Assembly: GCA_946539945.1 (NCBI GenBank) | Contig: CAMNHX010000089.1 | Coordinates: forward strand, 1 to 6,818 | DNA length: 6,818 bases | Reading direction: 5' to 3' | Source of the DNA: an uncultured Desulfobulbus sp. | Lineage (GTDB): Bacteria; Desulfobacterota; Desulfobulbia; Desulfobulbales; Desulfobulbaceae | Part shown: positions 1-5,985 of the stretch, one piece after another | Layout of the letters: each line of letters starts with the position of its first letter | How positions within the stretch are numbered: position 1 is the first letter of the stretch | Translations under genes and position numbers: made by a program | The notes under the pieces: model-generated | The model's database searches: none | Told to the model about the DNA's origin: nothing | What the model saw: the letters and a program-made list of their open reading frames with translations, nothing else

Positions 1-1
1 C

Positions 2-115
2 CGGACAGCATCCAGAATGCTGGCCCTGGGCAAGTTGACTTTGGAAGACATCGCCGAATATACCGGTCTCGAACTGGATGCGGTGCGGGCGCTGGCGGAA
101 AAGCAGCAGGATTGA
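2..115 (+). CDS. C-terminal tail of a putative Rpn-family (PD-(D/E)XK) recombination-promoting nuclease, partial
   Basis: The first 114 bases read as an open frame in frame 2. It enters from the left edge and stops with TGA at 113-115, giving 37 residues. The tail contains [18 protein letters not shown] followed by an acidic/alanine helix and ends in EKQQD. A short 'L-x-x-E-x-I-A-x-x-T-G-L-x-x-x-x-V-x-x-L' C-terminal helix pair is typical of the end of Rpn/PDDEXK_2 nuclease-transposase proteins, where it follows the nuclease domain. The catalytic part lies outside the window, so the assignment rests on this tail only. The gene ends 49 nt before lpxD on the same strand. Other proteins with a small C-terminal helix-turn-helix-like tail are possible. 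Confidence 0.55.
   Translation, partial: RTASRMLALGKLTLEDIAEYTGLELDAVRALAEKQQD
35..64 (+). promoter_or_regulatory. Candidate sigma70-type promoter for the lpx operon
   Basis: TTGACT at 35-40 (5 of 6 to the -35 consensus) is followed after 18 nt by TATACC at 59-64 (4 of 6 to the -10 consensus). It lies inside the coding end of the upstream gene and would start transcripts near 71, leaving a leader of about 95 nt before lpxD. Nothing better is visible between 115 and 165. This is consensus matching only. Read-through from the upstream gene is an equally plausible source of transcription. Confidence 0.35.
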
Positions 116-164
116 AGCCTGTCTTGCTCCAAGAAGTATCCTTTTTTCAAAAAATAGAACAGCA

Positions 165-1232
165 ATGCAGGAAACACACACATTCACGCTGAAAGAACTG
201 GCCGAACTGGTGGGCGGCCAGATTCAGGGCGACCCCAAAACCGAAATCCGGGCACTGAACGGTCTGGAACTGGCCAGCCCCGGAGAAATCACCTTTATTC
301 TGGATGCCAAGCAGCGCAGGCAGGCTGAAGAAACGCAGGCCAGCGCCTGCATCGTGCCGCCGGGCTGTGAGCTGACAGGCAAGCCCTGCATCATCGCGGT
401 GGAAACAGCAGTGGCTGCGGCCCGCATCCACACCTTTTTGCTGGCCCGACCCTTTCAGGCCACAGGCATCCATCCCACGGCAATTATTGGCAAAGACTGC
501 GCCATCCCGGAAGCAGTCAGCATCGGGCCGCACGTGGTTCTCGGCAGGGGCGTCAGGCTGGGCGAGCGCGTGCGCATTGACGCGGGCGCTGTGCTGGAAG
601 ACCATGTCGTCCTGGGTGAGGATTCGGTGCTGCACGCCAATGTTGTTATCAAACAGGGCTGTACCCTGGGCAAACGGGTGATTGTCCATGCTGGCGCGGT
701 CATCGGCAGTGACGGCTTTGGCTTTGCCACTGACCAGCAGGGCCGCCATTACAAAAAGCCGCAGGTCGGCACTGTGCGTATTGATGACGACGTGGAGATC
801 GGGGCCAATACCTGTATCGACCGGGCCGCCTTTGGCCAGACCTGGATCAAGTCGGGCGTCAAAATTGACAACCTCGTCATGATAGGGCACAACGTGGTCA
901 TCGGCGAAGGATCCATTCTGGTGGCCCAGGTGGGCATTGCTGGCAGCACCACTCTGGGGCATCACGTGGTTCTGGCCGCCAAGGCAGGTGTGGCCGGTCA
1001 TCTGCATCTGGGCGACGGCGTACAGGTCGCAGCCAAGAGCGGTATCCACAGCAATATCCCGGCTGGCACTACGGTAGGCGGTTCGCCAGCCATTGAGGCC
1101 CGCAAGTGGATGAAATCAGCCGGACTCTACAACCGCCTGCCAGAGATGAACAAGGAACTGCGCAACCTGCGCAGGGAAGTGGAAGAACTGAAAGCCGCTC
1201 TGGGCAAGACCCCGGAGCAGGAGAACAAATAG
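165..1232 (+). CDS. lpxD: UDP-3-O-(3-hydroxyacyl)glucosamine N-acyltransferase LpxD
   Basis: LpxD transfers a 3-hydroxyacyl chain from acyl carrier protein to the 2-amino group of UDP-3-O-acylglucosamine, the third step of lipid A synthesis, in the cytoplasm. The 355-residue product (E. coli about 341) has an N-terminal uridine-binding domain (about 1-100, with [11 protein letters not shown] and the SPGEITFI segment). A left-handed beta-helix of hexapeptide repeats follows from about 103 to 318. The LpxD signature SDGFGFA is at 182-188 and the GHNV motif carries His242, matching the E. coli catalytic His239. The charged tail (about 329-355) looks like a coiled coil. ATG165 is chosen because homology begins there. 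The frame is open back to ATG78, but those 29 extra residues look unrelated and would overlap the upstream gene. No good Shine-Dalgarno precedes ATG165. The stop lies 2 nt before fabZ. Confidence 0.96.
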   Translation: MQETHTFTLKELAELVGGQIQGDPKTEIRALNGLELASPGEITFILDAKQRRQAEETQASACIVPPGCELTGKPCIIAVETAVAAARIHTFLLARPFQATGIHPTAIIGKDCAIPEAVSIGPHVVLGRGVRLGERVRIDAGAVLEDHVVLGEDSVLHANVVIKQGCTLGKRVIVHAGAVIGSDGFGFATDQQGRHYKKPQVGTVRIDDDVEIGANTCIDRAAFGQTWIKSGVKIDNLVMIGHNVVIGEGSILVAQVGIAGSTTLGHHVVLAAKAGVAGHLHLGDGVQVAAKSGIHSNIPAGTTVGGSPAIEARKWMKSAGLYNRLPEMNKELRNLRREVEELKAALGKTPEQENK

Positions 1233-1234
1233 CC

Positions 1235-1678
1235 ATGGAAACTCTGCAACTGCCCTTGGATGCCAAGGCCATCATGGACCTTGTGCCGCACCGTTATCCC
1301 TTTTTGCTGGTGGATCGTGTCATCGAATGCGAGCTGGGGAAAAGCATCACTGCCCTGAAAAACGTGAGTATGAACGAGCTGCACTTTCTGGGGCATTTTC
1401 CCGGAGAGCCTGTCATGCCGGGCGTGCTCATTCTGGAAGGCATGGCCCAGGCTGGCATTATTCTGACCTGCCTGTCCAACCCGGAACGCAAAGGGCAGGT
1501 GGCCTATTTCGCAGGAATGGACAAGGTACGCTTCCGCAAGATCGTTTATCCCGGTGACCAGATGATCTACAAGATGGAAATGCTTAAACAAAAGGGCAAG
1601 GTCATCAAAATGTCTGGTCAGACCTTTGTGGACGACCAGCTTGTCACTGAAGCTGAACTGATGGCCAGTTATCTTTGA
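1235..1678 (+). CDS. fabZ: 3-hydroxyacyl-[acyl-carrier-protein] dehydratase FabZ
   Basis: FabZ dehydrates 3-hydroxyacyl-ACP to trans-2-enoyl-ACP in type II fatty acid synthesis. It competes with LpxA and LpxD for the same 3-hydroxyacyl-ACP, which explains its place between their genes. The 147-residue hot-dog-fold protein has the N-terminal PHRYPFLLVDRV motif (18-29) and the active-site block GHFPGEPVMPGVLILEGMAQ. Its catalytic His54 and Glu68 fall at the same numbers as in E. coli FabZ. ATG1235 follows the lpxD stop by 2 nt and has AGGAG at 1219-1223, an 11-nt spacing that is rather long, so translational coupling to lpxD is likely. The frame is open further upstream inside lpxD, but nothing there resembles FabZ. 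FabA is excluded by the length and the PHRYPFLLVD motif. Confidence 0.97.
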   Translation: METLQLPLDAKAIMDLVPHRYPFLLVDRVIECELGKSITALKNVSMNELHFLGHFPGEPVMPGVLILEGMAQAGIILTCLSNPERKGQVAYFAGMDKVRFRKIVYPGDQMIYKMEMLKQKGKVIKMSGQTFVDDQLVTEAELMASYL

Positions 1679-1698
1679 GCCTGCATTCGGGAAAGCCC

Positions 1699-2493
1699 AT
1701 GTCCATTCATCCTTCAGCAGTCATTGACCCGGCAGCAGAACTGGACAGCTCGGTCCAGATCGATCCCTACGTCATTATTGAGGGTCCGGTGCGCATTGGC
1801 GCTCATACCCATGTGTGCGCCCATAGCGTACTCTCTGGCCAGACCACCATTGGCGCGGACAACCGGATCGGCCCTTTTGCCTCTATTGGCGCACCGCCCC
1901 AGGACCTGCACTATCAGGGCGAGCCGACAGAAGTTCGTATCGGCAACGGCAACCAGATTCGCGAATACGTGTCCATTCACCGGGGCACAGCTTCAGGGCG
2001 CGGCAAGACTGAAATCGGCAACCAGTGCATGATTATGGCCTACTGCCATATTGCCCATGACTGCAAACTGGGTGATCACGTCATCATGGCCAATCTGGCC
2101 ACTCTGGCGGGTCATGTGGAACTGGGCGCCTTTGCCAATCTGGGCGGCATGGTGGTCTTGCACCAGCACGTCCGCGTCGGAGCTTACGCCTTTGTGGGCG
2201 GAATGTCTGCCATTGGGATGGACGTGCCGCCCTACGTGCTCTTGGAAGGCATCAGAAAGCGTGTGCGCATGTCTGGACTCAACAAGGTTGGGCTGCGCCG
2301 GGCAGGCATGAGCCGGGAAACCCTTGCCAGATTGGAAGAGGCTTTCCGCATCCTGTTCCGCTCTCCGCATCTGCTCTGGCCAGAGGCCCTGGAGAAGCTG
2401 GAAAAGGACCTGGCCGACTGCCCGGAAGCGCAGGCAATGCTGGCCTTTTGCAAGACCAGCAAGCGCGGCGTGATCAGGAGCAGCAATGACTGA
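1699..2493 (+). CDS. lpxA: Acyl-ACP--UDP-N-acetylglucosamine O-acyltransferase LpxA
   Basis: LpxA catalyses the first lipid A step, moving a 3-hydroxyacyl chain from ACP to the 3-OH of UDP-GlcNAc in the cytoplasm. The 264-residue product (E. coli 262) is a hexapeptide-repeat beta-helix starting MSIHPSAVIDP. It contains IHRGT, then HIAHDC with His117 and His120 (E. coli His122 and catalytic His125), LAGH with His139 (His144) and HQHVRVG with His155 (His160). The C-terminal helical domain starts after DVPPYV. Gly168 aligns with E. coli Gly173, the residue that sets a long acyl pocket, so a chain near C14 is a guess. The segment between Gly184 and Asn195 looks two residues longer than in E. coli. 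ATG1699 has GGGAAAG just upstream. A TTG at 1675 overlapping the fabZ stop is in frame but adds only unrelated residues. The last 8 nt overlap lpxI. Confidence 0.97.
   Translation: MSIHPSAVIDPAAELDSSVQIDPYVIIEGPVRIGAHTHVCAHSVLSGQTTIGADNRIGPFASIGAPPQDLHYQGEPTEVRIGNGNQIREYVSIHRGTASGRGKTEIGNQCMIMAYCHIAHDCKLGDHVIMANLATLAGHVELGAFANLGGMVVLHQHVRVGAYAFVGGMSAIGMDVPPYVLLEGIRKRVRMSGLNKVGLRRAGMSRETLARLEEAFRILFRSPHLLWPEALEKLEKDLADCPEAQAMLAFCKTSKRGVIRSSND
2476..2480 (+). promoter_or_regulatory. Shine-Dalgarno of lpxI inside the end of lpxA
   Basis: AGGAG ends 5 nt before ATG2486. It fixes the lpxI start even though that start lies upstream of the lpxA stop codon (2491-2493). Confidence 0.75.
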
Positions 2494-3334
2494 TTCTCCA
2501 GAATCTCCAGCCATTGGTCTGATTGCGGGTGGCGGCCAGTTTCCACTGCTCTTTGCCGAGGCGGCCCGGAAACAGGGTTTCCGGGTCGTGACTGTGGCGC
2601 ATCTCAACGAAAGCGATCCCCGCTTGAATGATTTGAGCGATGAAATCATTTGGGTCAAGTTGGGGCAACTGGGCAAGATTATTCACCACTTCCACCAGCA
2701 TCTGGTGACAGAGTCCGCCTTCTGCGGCACGATCACCAAAACGCGCATCTTTCGTGATGTTGTGCCAGACTGGAAGGCGCTGACCCTGTGGAACAAAATT
2801 GACATCCACCAGGACGACGCCATCCTCCGGGCCATTGCCGGGGCTTTGGCAGAAGAGGGCATTACAATTATTGAATCCACCCGTTTTTTGCAGCACCTGC
2901 TCTTTCCGGCAGGCGTACTCACGAAAAAAAAGCCCAGCAACGAGCAGATGGAGGATATCCGCTTTGGCTGGCGCATTGCCCGGGGCGTGGGACGGCTGGA
3001 CATAGGTCAGACCGTGGTTGTGCGGGAGAAGAGCGTGCTGGCGGTTGAAGCCATTGAAGGCACGGACGCAGCCATCCGCCGGGGAGGTCTGCTTGCGGGG
3101 AGTGGCGCGGTGGTGGTCAAACTGCGCAAGCCAGGGCAGGATTTCCGCTTTGATCTGCCGGCAACCGGGGCAGGAACGATTGCTGTTATGACAGAAGTCA
3201 AGGCCAGCGTGCTGGCTGTGGAGGCCGGACAGTCACTCCTCTTTGACCCGGAAGCCATGATTGCGGCTGCCAACCGGGCTGGCATCGTGGTGGTGGGCCT
3301 TCAGGCGGACGGGGATGAGGTTCCGCTGGGGTGA
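2486..3334 (+). CDS. lpxI: UDP-2,3-diacylglucosamine pyrophosphatase LpxI (DUF1009 family)
   Basis: LpxI hydrolyses UDP-2,3-diacylglucosamine to lipid X (2,3-diacylglucosamine 1-phosphate) and UMP. It replaces the unrelated LpxH in alphaproteobacteria, deltaproteobacteria and others. The 282-residue protein has the N-terminal glycine-rich motif [10 protein letters not shown] (11-20), then the [20 protein letters not shown] block from about 147. EGTD follows at 191-194 and FDLPATG near 222-228. Asp223 probably corresponds to the aspartate (Asp225) shown to be essential in Caulobacter LpxI; I aligned this from memory. Start ATG2486 has AGGAG at 2476-2480 and overlaps the lpxA stop by 8 nt, so coupling is expected. 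A run of eight A residues (2924-2931) encodes the lysines of the conserved block. The 3' end overlaps convergent moaC by 34 bp, and no terminator or lpxB follows. Confidence 0.95.
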   Translation: MTDSPESPAIGLIAGGGQFPLLFAEAARKQGFRVVTVAHLNESDPRLNDLSDEIIWVKLGQLGKIIHHFHQHLVTESAFCGTITKTRIFRDVVPDWKALTLWNKIDIHQDDAILRAIAGALAEEGITIIESTRFLQHLLFPAGVLTKKKPSNEQMEDIRFGWRIARGVGRLDIGQTVVVREKSVLAVEAIEGTDAAIRRGGLLAGSGAVVVKLRKPGQDFRFDLPATGAGTIAVMTEVKASVLAVEAGQSLLFDPEAMIAAANRAGIVVVGLQADGDEVPLG

Positions 3335-3846
3335 TGGGGAGCTTCAGCAAGACTGGATGTGGCTTTTGGAGAGAAATCCGGGGCTTTGAACTCACCGCTC
3401 TTGCCACCGCTCTTGTACAGCAGGCGCAGGTCCCGGATGACAATGTCCCGCTGCACAGCCTTGCACATATCATAGATTGTGGCTGCCGCAATCTGCGCCC
3501 CGACAATGGCTTCCATCTCCACACCAGTAGGGCCTACAGTGCGGGCTTCGGCCCGGATGCGTACACTGTTGCCAACAATCTCAAAGTTGATGTCAGCAAA
3601 GGTCAGATTCAATGGGTGACAGAGCGGGATAAGTTCCCCTGTGCGTTTGGCTGCCATAATGCCTGCAACCTTGGCGCAGGTGAGTACATCGCCCTTGGGG
3701 AGCGCCCGACGCCGCAGAAGGTCCATGGTTTCAGGCGCCAGTTCCACCACTACTCCAGCAATGGCCTTGCGTTCTGTGGCCGTCTTGGCTCCCACATTGA
3801 CCATCGTAAGACCACCCTTGGCGTCCAGATGGGAAAATTCCTGCAT
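3301..3846 (-). CDS. moaC: Cyclic pyranopterin monophosphate synthase MoaC
   Basis: MoaC converts 3',8-cyclo-7,8-dihydroguanosine 5'-triphosphate, made by the radical-SAM enzyme MoaA, into cyclic pyranopterin monophosphate, the first stable intermediate of molybdenum (or tungsten) cofactor synthesis. The 181-residue product carries the family's active-site set: Lys51, His77 in [10 protein letters not shown], Glu110 and Glu112 in GVEMEA, and Asp126 and Lys129 in IYDMCKAV, followed by [10 protein letters not shown] (145-154). E. coli MoaC is about 161 residues. The extra part here is a Ser/Pro/Ala-rich tail of about 27 residues (155-181) whose last codons overlap lpxI on the opposite strand. 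ATG3846 is supported by AAGGAGG ending 4 nt before it. The frame is open upstream to 3927 without resembling MoaC. It may be a single-gene unit or the distal gene of the operon upstream of it (146-bp gap). Confidence 0.96.
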   Translation of the reverse strand: MQEFSHLDAKGGLTMVNVGAKTATERKAIAGVVVELAPETMDLLRRRALPKGDVLTCAKVAGIMAAKRTGELIPLCHPLNLTFADINFEIVGNSVRIRAEARTVGPTGVEMEAIVGAQIAAATIYDMCKAVQRDIVIRDLRLLYKSGGKSGEFKAPDFSPKATSSLAEAPHHPSGTSSPSA

Positions 3847-3850
3847 ACAG

Positions 3851-3857
3851 CCTCCTT
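3851..3857 (-). promoter_or_regulatory. Strong Shine-Dalgarno of moaC
   Basis: The minus strand reads AAGGAGG here, 4 nt before the ATG at 3846-3844. It is the best ribosome-binding site in the window and decides the moaC start over upstream in-frame codons. Confidence 0.85.
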
Positions 3858-3864
3858 GAGCTGT

Positions 3865-3918
3865 CTGGCGCGGACAAGCCGCCTTGATTATGTTCACCTT
3901 TGTACTCTTTCGCGCCAG
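3865..3918. repeat. 8-bp perfect inverted repeat spanning the moaC promoter candidate
   Basis: CTGGCGCG at 3865-3872 and CGCGCCAG at 3911-3918 are exact reverse complements with 38 nt between them. One arm lies between the putative -35 and -10 boxes and the other in the moaC leader. It could be an operator pair or, if transcription starts further upstream, an RNA stem with a long loop. Chance is also possible in GC-rich DNA. Confidence 0.4.
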
Positions 3919-3927
3919 TGCCTGCAA
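3899..3927 (-). promoter_or_regulatory. Candidate promoter of moaC
   Basis: On the minus strand TTGCAG (3927-3922) and TACAAA (3904-3899) are separated by exactly 17 nt. They match the sigma70 consensus at 3 of 6 and 4 of 6 positions. This would start transcription near 3892, about 45 nt before the moaC ATG. The match is modest; the argument in favour is its position in a 146-bp non-coding gap. Confidence 0.3.
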
Positions 3928-3973
3928 GCGCCTTTGGAGCGGTCAAGAGCCTGCAAAGGGAGTTGGACAACCG

Positions 3974-3988
3974 GGACCGACCGGGTCC
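3974..3988 (-). terminator. Weak hairpin just after the CitE-like gene
   Basis: GGACC (3974-3978), a 5-nt loop and GGTCC (3984-3988) form a short stem beginning 5 nt after the stop of the CitE-like gene. There is no U-tract on the 3' side in the direction of transcription, so it is at best a weak or Rho-assisted end, and read-through into moaC remains possible. Confidence 0.2.
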
Positions 3989-3992
3989 ACCT

Positions 3993-4874
3993 TCAGCAGC
4001 AGCCAAAGAGGCGGGCTGCTTCCACCATGGACTGTGCCCAAGGGCGATGGGTAGCGGGTTCGCACATGGACTGGTGCAGCCTGAACACGCCGGGCGCATC
4101 AGGGCGAAGGATCTGCTGGGCAACTTCCAGGTCTTCCTGGCTCACCCGGTAGTGCTGTTCAATCAGGGACACCTGGTCAGGATGGACTGCGGTCTTGCCG
4201 ATCAGACCGTGGTTGAGATCGCTTTCCACCTCACGGGCCAGGGTCTCCTGATCGTCAAAGTGCTCAAAAACCGGCGCGGACAGGGCAAAGCCGTAAGGAA
4301 TGAAGGTCGTTGCCAGTCGGGCGATGATATGCCCCAAAGGTGTTTCGTAGATGGTCTTGCCTCTAGGGCGGCGTATCCGCAGGAGCGCCAGCAGGTCGTT
4401 GCCACCAATGCGCAGGGAAAGTATCCGCTCGCGCCAGATAGCCCTGTCCATGTACGCGGCAAAGGACTGCATGGCGCTGTCCTGAAAGACCTCACGGGTT
4501 TCCAGGGTGGGCATGATCCACCAGGGCGAGGAGGCGGGAATCTGCCGCATATAGGCGTCCATGTTGTCTTCTGTGACCTTGGGCAACACAAAGCCGTCCA
4601 GAGCTGAAATGCCGTCCAGCTGCAGCACCGCAGACAGGATTTCGGGATTGCGGACGCGCACAAAACGCAAAAAGCCTGTCCGGGGATGCAGCAGGCGCAA
4701 CGCGGCCTGCAGGTTGGCAAAAGCCTGCGGTAGTTCGGCTTCGGCAACCGCGTCCTCCAGACAGAAAATCACGGACCGCACAGCCGCGAGTTTTTCGCCT
4801 GCGGCAATGGCACAGAGATCAGGCCGGGTGGCCGGAACGTACAGGGATGCGCCGAGGCGCGGTATGTCAAACAT
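3993..4874 (-). CDS. CitE-like HpcH/HpaI aldolase/citrate lyase family protein of the Ter-associated type
   Basis: This 293-residue TIM-barrel protein belongs to the HpcH/HpaI aldolase / citrate lyase beta-subunit superfamily, whose members make or break C-C bonds next to a carboxylate, usually with Mg2+. It starts with LGASLYVPATRPDL and has FCLEDAV with Glu40-Asp41, FVRVRNP with Arg73/Arg75, and GFVLPKV with Lys99. Further on are PTLETREVF with Glu125, GGND ending in Asp160, and GLIGKTAVHP (223-232), which matches the G-x-x-GK-x-A-x-HP signature of CitE proteins. Glu125 and Asp160 are the likely metal ligands by position. ATG4874 has AGGAG 8 nt upstream and overlaps the stop of the preceding gene by 8 nt. 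No citrate lyase alpha or gamma subunit gene is near, so it is not a citrate lyase subunit in context. Its substrate is unknown. Confidence 0.88.
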   Translation of the reverse strand: MFDIPRLGASLYVPATRPDLCAIAAGEKLAAVRSVIFCLEDAVAEAELPQAFANLQAALRLLHPRTGFLRFVRVRNPEILSAVLQLDGISALDGFVLPKVTEDNMDAYMRQIPASSPWWIMPTLETREVFQDSAMQSFAAYMDRAIWRERILSLRIGGNDLLALLRIRRPRGKTIYETPLGHIIARLATTFIPYGFALSAPVFEHFDDQETLAREVESDLNHGLIGKTAVHPDQVSLIEQHYRVSQEDLEVAQQILRPDAPGVFRLHQSMCEPATHRPWAQSMVEAARLFGCC

Positions 4875-5985
4875 GTTTGGTACTCCTGATAAGGGAAAGC
4901 GCATTGACCAACAGATCAGGCCGGACTTCAACCGGAACCTGTTTTTCCTGGGCCAGCGCGAGAAGGTGTTGCACGTTTTCCTGATCCGGGTTCTTGAGGA
5001 TCAGGCGTTCTGGCAGACGGCGCAGCAAGACACGGGTTGCCTCGCCGATGCCAGGCTTGATCAGGTTGCGGTCTGTGACGCCGTAGCGGCGCATTTCCTC
5101 TGTCAGAAAGGCCGCGTTGCGCCGGACCTGCGCCAGAGCGTCAGGCTGCGGCGGCAGAGGCGGACGCTCTGCCCAGAGTTCGCGGATGCGTTCCATGATG
5201 TTGTCCACAAACCAGACAGAAAGATCCTGGTCTGCAAAGTCCTGATACAAAACGCAACCGTGGAAATCTTCCGGGCCAATGGTCTCGTTCAGCACACTGC
5301 GGCTCACCAGCCCGGAAATGGTCGCGTTCAGAATGGAAGAGGGAATGAGGTAGTCGTCCGCTGAAGCCGCGCAAAAAGCCTTGCCCGCCAGATCCGCCAG
5401 CACAAAGAGCCGGGGAGCAATCCCTGTGCCCCGGCTGGCGTTGTAGCTGGTCAGGGCGCTGTGCAGTTCCTCTGCGATGACTCCCTTTCCTGTCCAGCCG
5501 TCCACAAAGACCAGAGAGTTCTCGTCTGCGCCGCGCTCCAGAATGGTATCCAAGGCGCGGGCGTCAATGCCCCGGTCACGGATGATGGAAACCGAATAGT
5601 GTGGCGCAGCCCTGCCTGTCAGCAGGCGCAAAGTGTGGGACAGAATCGCGCCTATAGGCGTTCCGGCCCGGGCCAGGGAGACCAGAACCGGCTTGTCCAC
5701 GCTCTCTGCAATGCGGCGGGCCAAGGTGAGGCAGTCTTGCGCCATGCGGTCACGGTTGCGCTGATGGGCCTCAAAAAACAGGCGGCGATACCTTGCAGAG
5801 GGCAGGCTTTCCAAGGAAAGCATCTCGCTGTAGTGGCGTTTGCCGCTCTGGATGAGTTCCTCTTTGGCTTCGGTATCCTTGATCAGTCCAAGGTTCTTGA
5901 GTTCGTCAAGCGCAAGGGGTTTCAGGAGAAATTCCACGTCTTCAGGTCTATAAGACCCGTGGAATGCGGGGAGAGGAGTGTTCAC
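4867..5985 (-). CDS. StiP-family phosphoribosyltransferase-like protein with C-terminal PELOTA RNA-binding domain
   Basis: The 372-residue product opens with FHGSYRPEDVEFLLKPL (8-24), followed by LIQSGKRHYSEMLSLE (44-59), the usual start of the StiP/PRTase_1 family. Databases often call this family 'cysteine protease StiP', but the rest looks like a type I phosphoribosyltransferase. LVSLARAGTPIG (101-112) fits the pyrophosphate loop and LVFVDGWTGKGVI (158-170) fits the PRPP loop. After a linker with PPLPPQP (275-281), the C-terminal region (about 300-367, YGVTDRNLIKPGIGEATRVL onward) resembles the PELOTA_1 domain, an L30e-like RNA-binding fold. The start is GTG at 5985-5983, overlapping the TGA of the HAD gene by 4 nt, with GGGAG 8 nt upstream. 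The reaction, probably attachment or removal of a phosphoribosyl group in a nucleoside-like metabolite pathway, is inferred. Confidence 0.85.
   Translation of the reverse strand: MNTPLPAFHGSYRPEDVEFLLKPLALDELKNLGLIKDTEAKEELIQSGKRHYSEMLSLESLPSARYRRLFFEAHQRNRDRMAQDCLTLARRIAESVDKPVLVSLARAGTPIGAILSHTLRLLTGRAAPHYSVSIIRDRGIDARALDTILERGADENSLVFVDGWTGKGVIAEELHSALTSYNASRGTGIAPRLFVLADLAGKAFCAASADDYLIPSSILNATISGLVSRSVLNETIGPEDFHGCVLYQDFADQDLSVWFVDNIMERIRELWAERPPLPPQPDALAQVRRNAAFLTEEMRRYGVTDRNLIKPGIGEATRVLLRRLPERLILKNPDQENVQHLLALAQEKQVPVEVRPDLLVNALSLIRSTKHV
4883..4887 (-). promoter_or_regulatory. Shine-Dalgarno of the CitE-like gene
   Basis: AGGAG on the minus strand lies 8 nt before ATG4874. It fixes this start rather than in-frame codons up to 4931, which would overlap the preceding gene more and lack homology. 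Confidence 0.7.

Noticed and set aside
142..154. T6-C-A6 palindrome before lpxD as a terminator for the upstream gene
   Set aside because: A one-base centre cannot form a hairpin loop, and no GC-rich stem precedes the T run.
78..164. Longer LpxD start at ATG78
   Set aside because: The 29 added residues do not resemble LpxD N-termini, overlap the upstream coding end, and have no ribosome-binding site.
147..1049. 300-residue open frame on the minus strand opposite lpxD
   Set aside because: It is antisense to a clear lpxD, has no recognisable domain and is His/Asp/Gly-rich as expected from reverse reading of biased codons.
1993..2676. 227-residue minus-strand frame opposite lpxA and lpxI
   Set aside because: It spans two well-supported genes on the other strand and has no recognisable domain.
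3001..3990. CRISPR array, tRNA or insertion-sequence ends around the lpxI/moaC junction
   Set aside because: No regularly spaced repeats, cloverleaf-like sequence or terminal inverted repeats with target duplications were seen.
3331..4607. Long plus-strand open frames (273 and 235 residues) opposite moaC and the CitE-like gene
   Set aside because: They lie antisense to genes with complete catalytic motifs, show no family resemblance and lack ribosome-binding sites.
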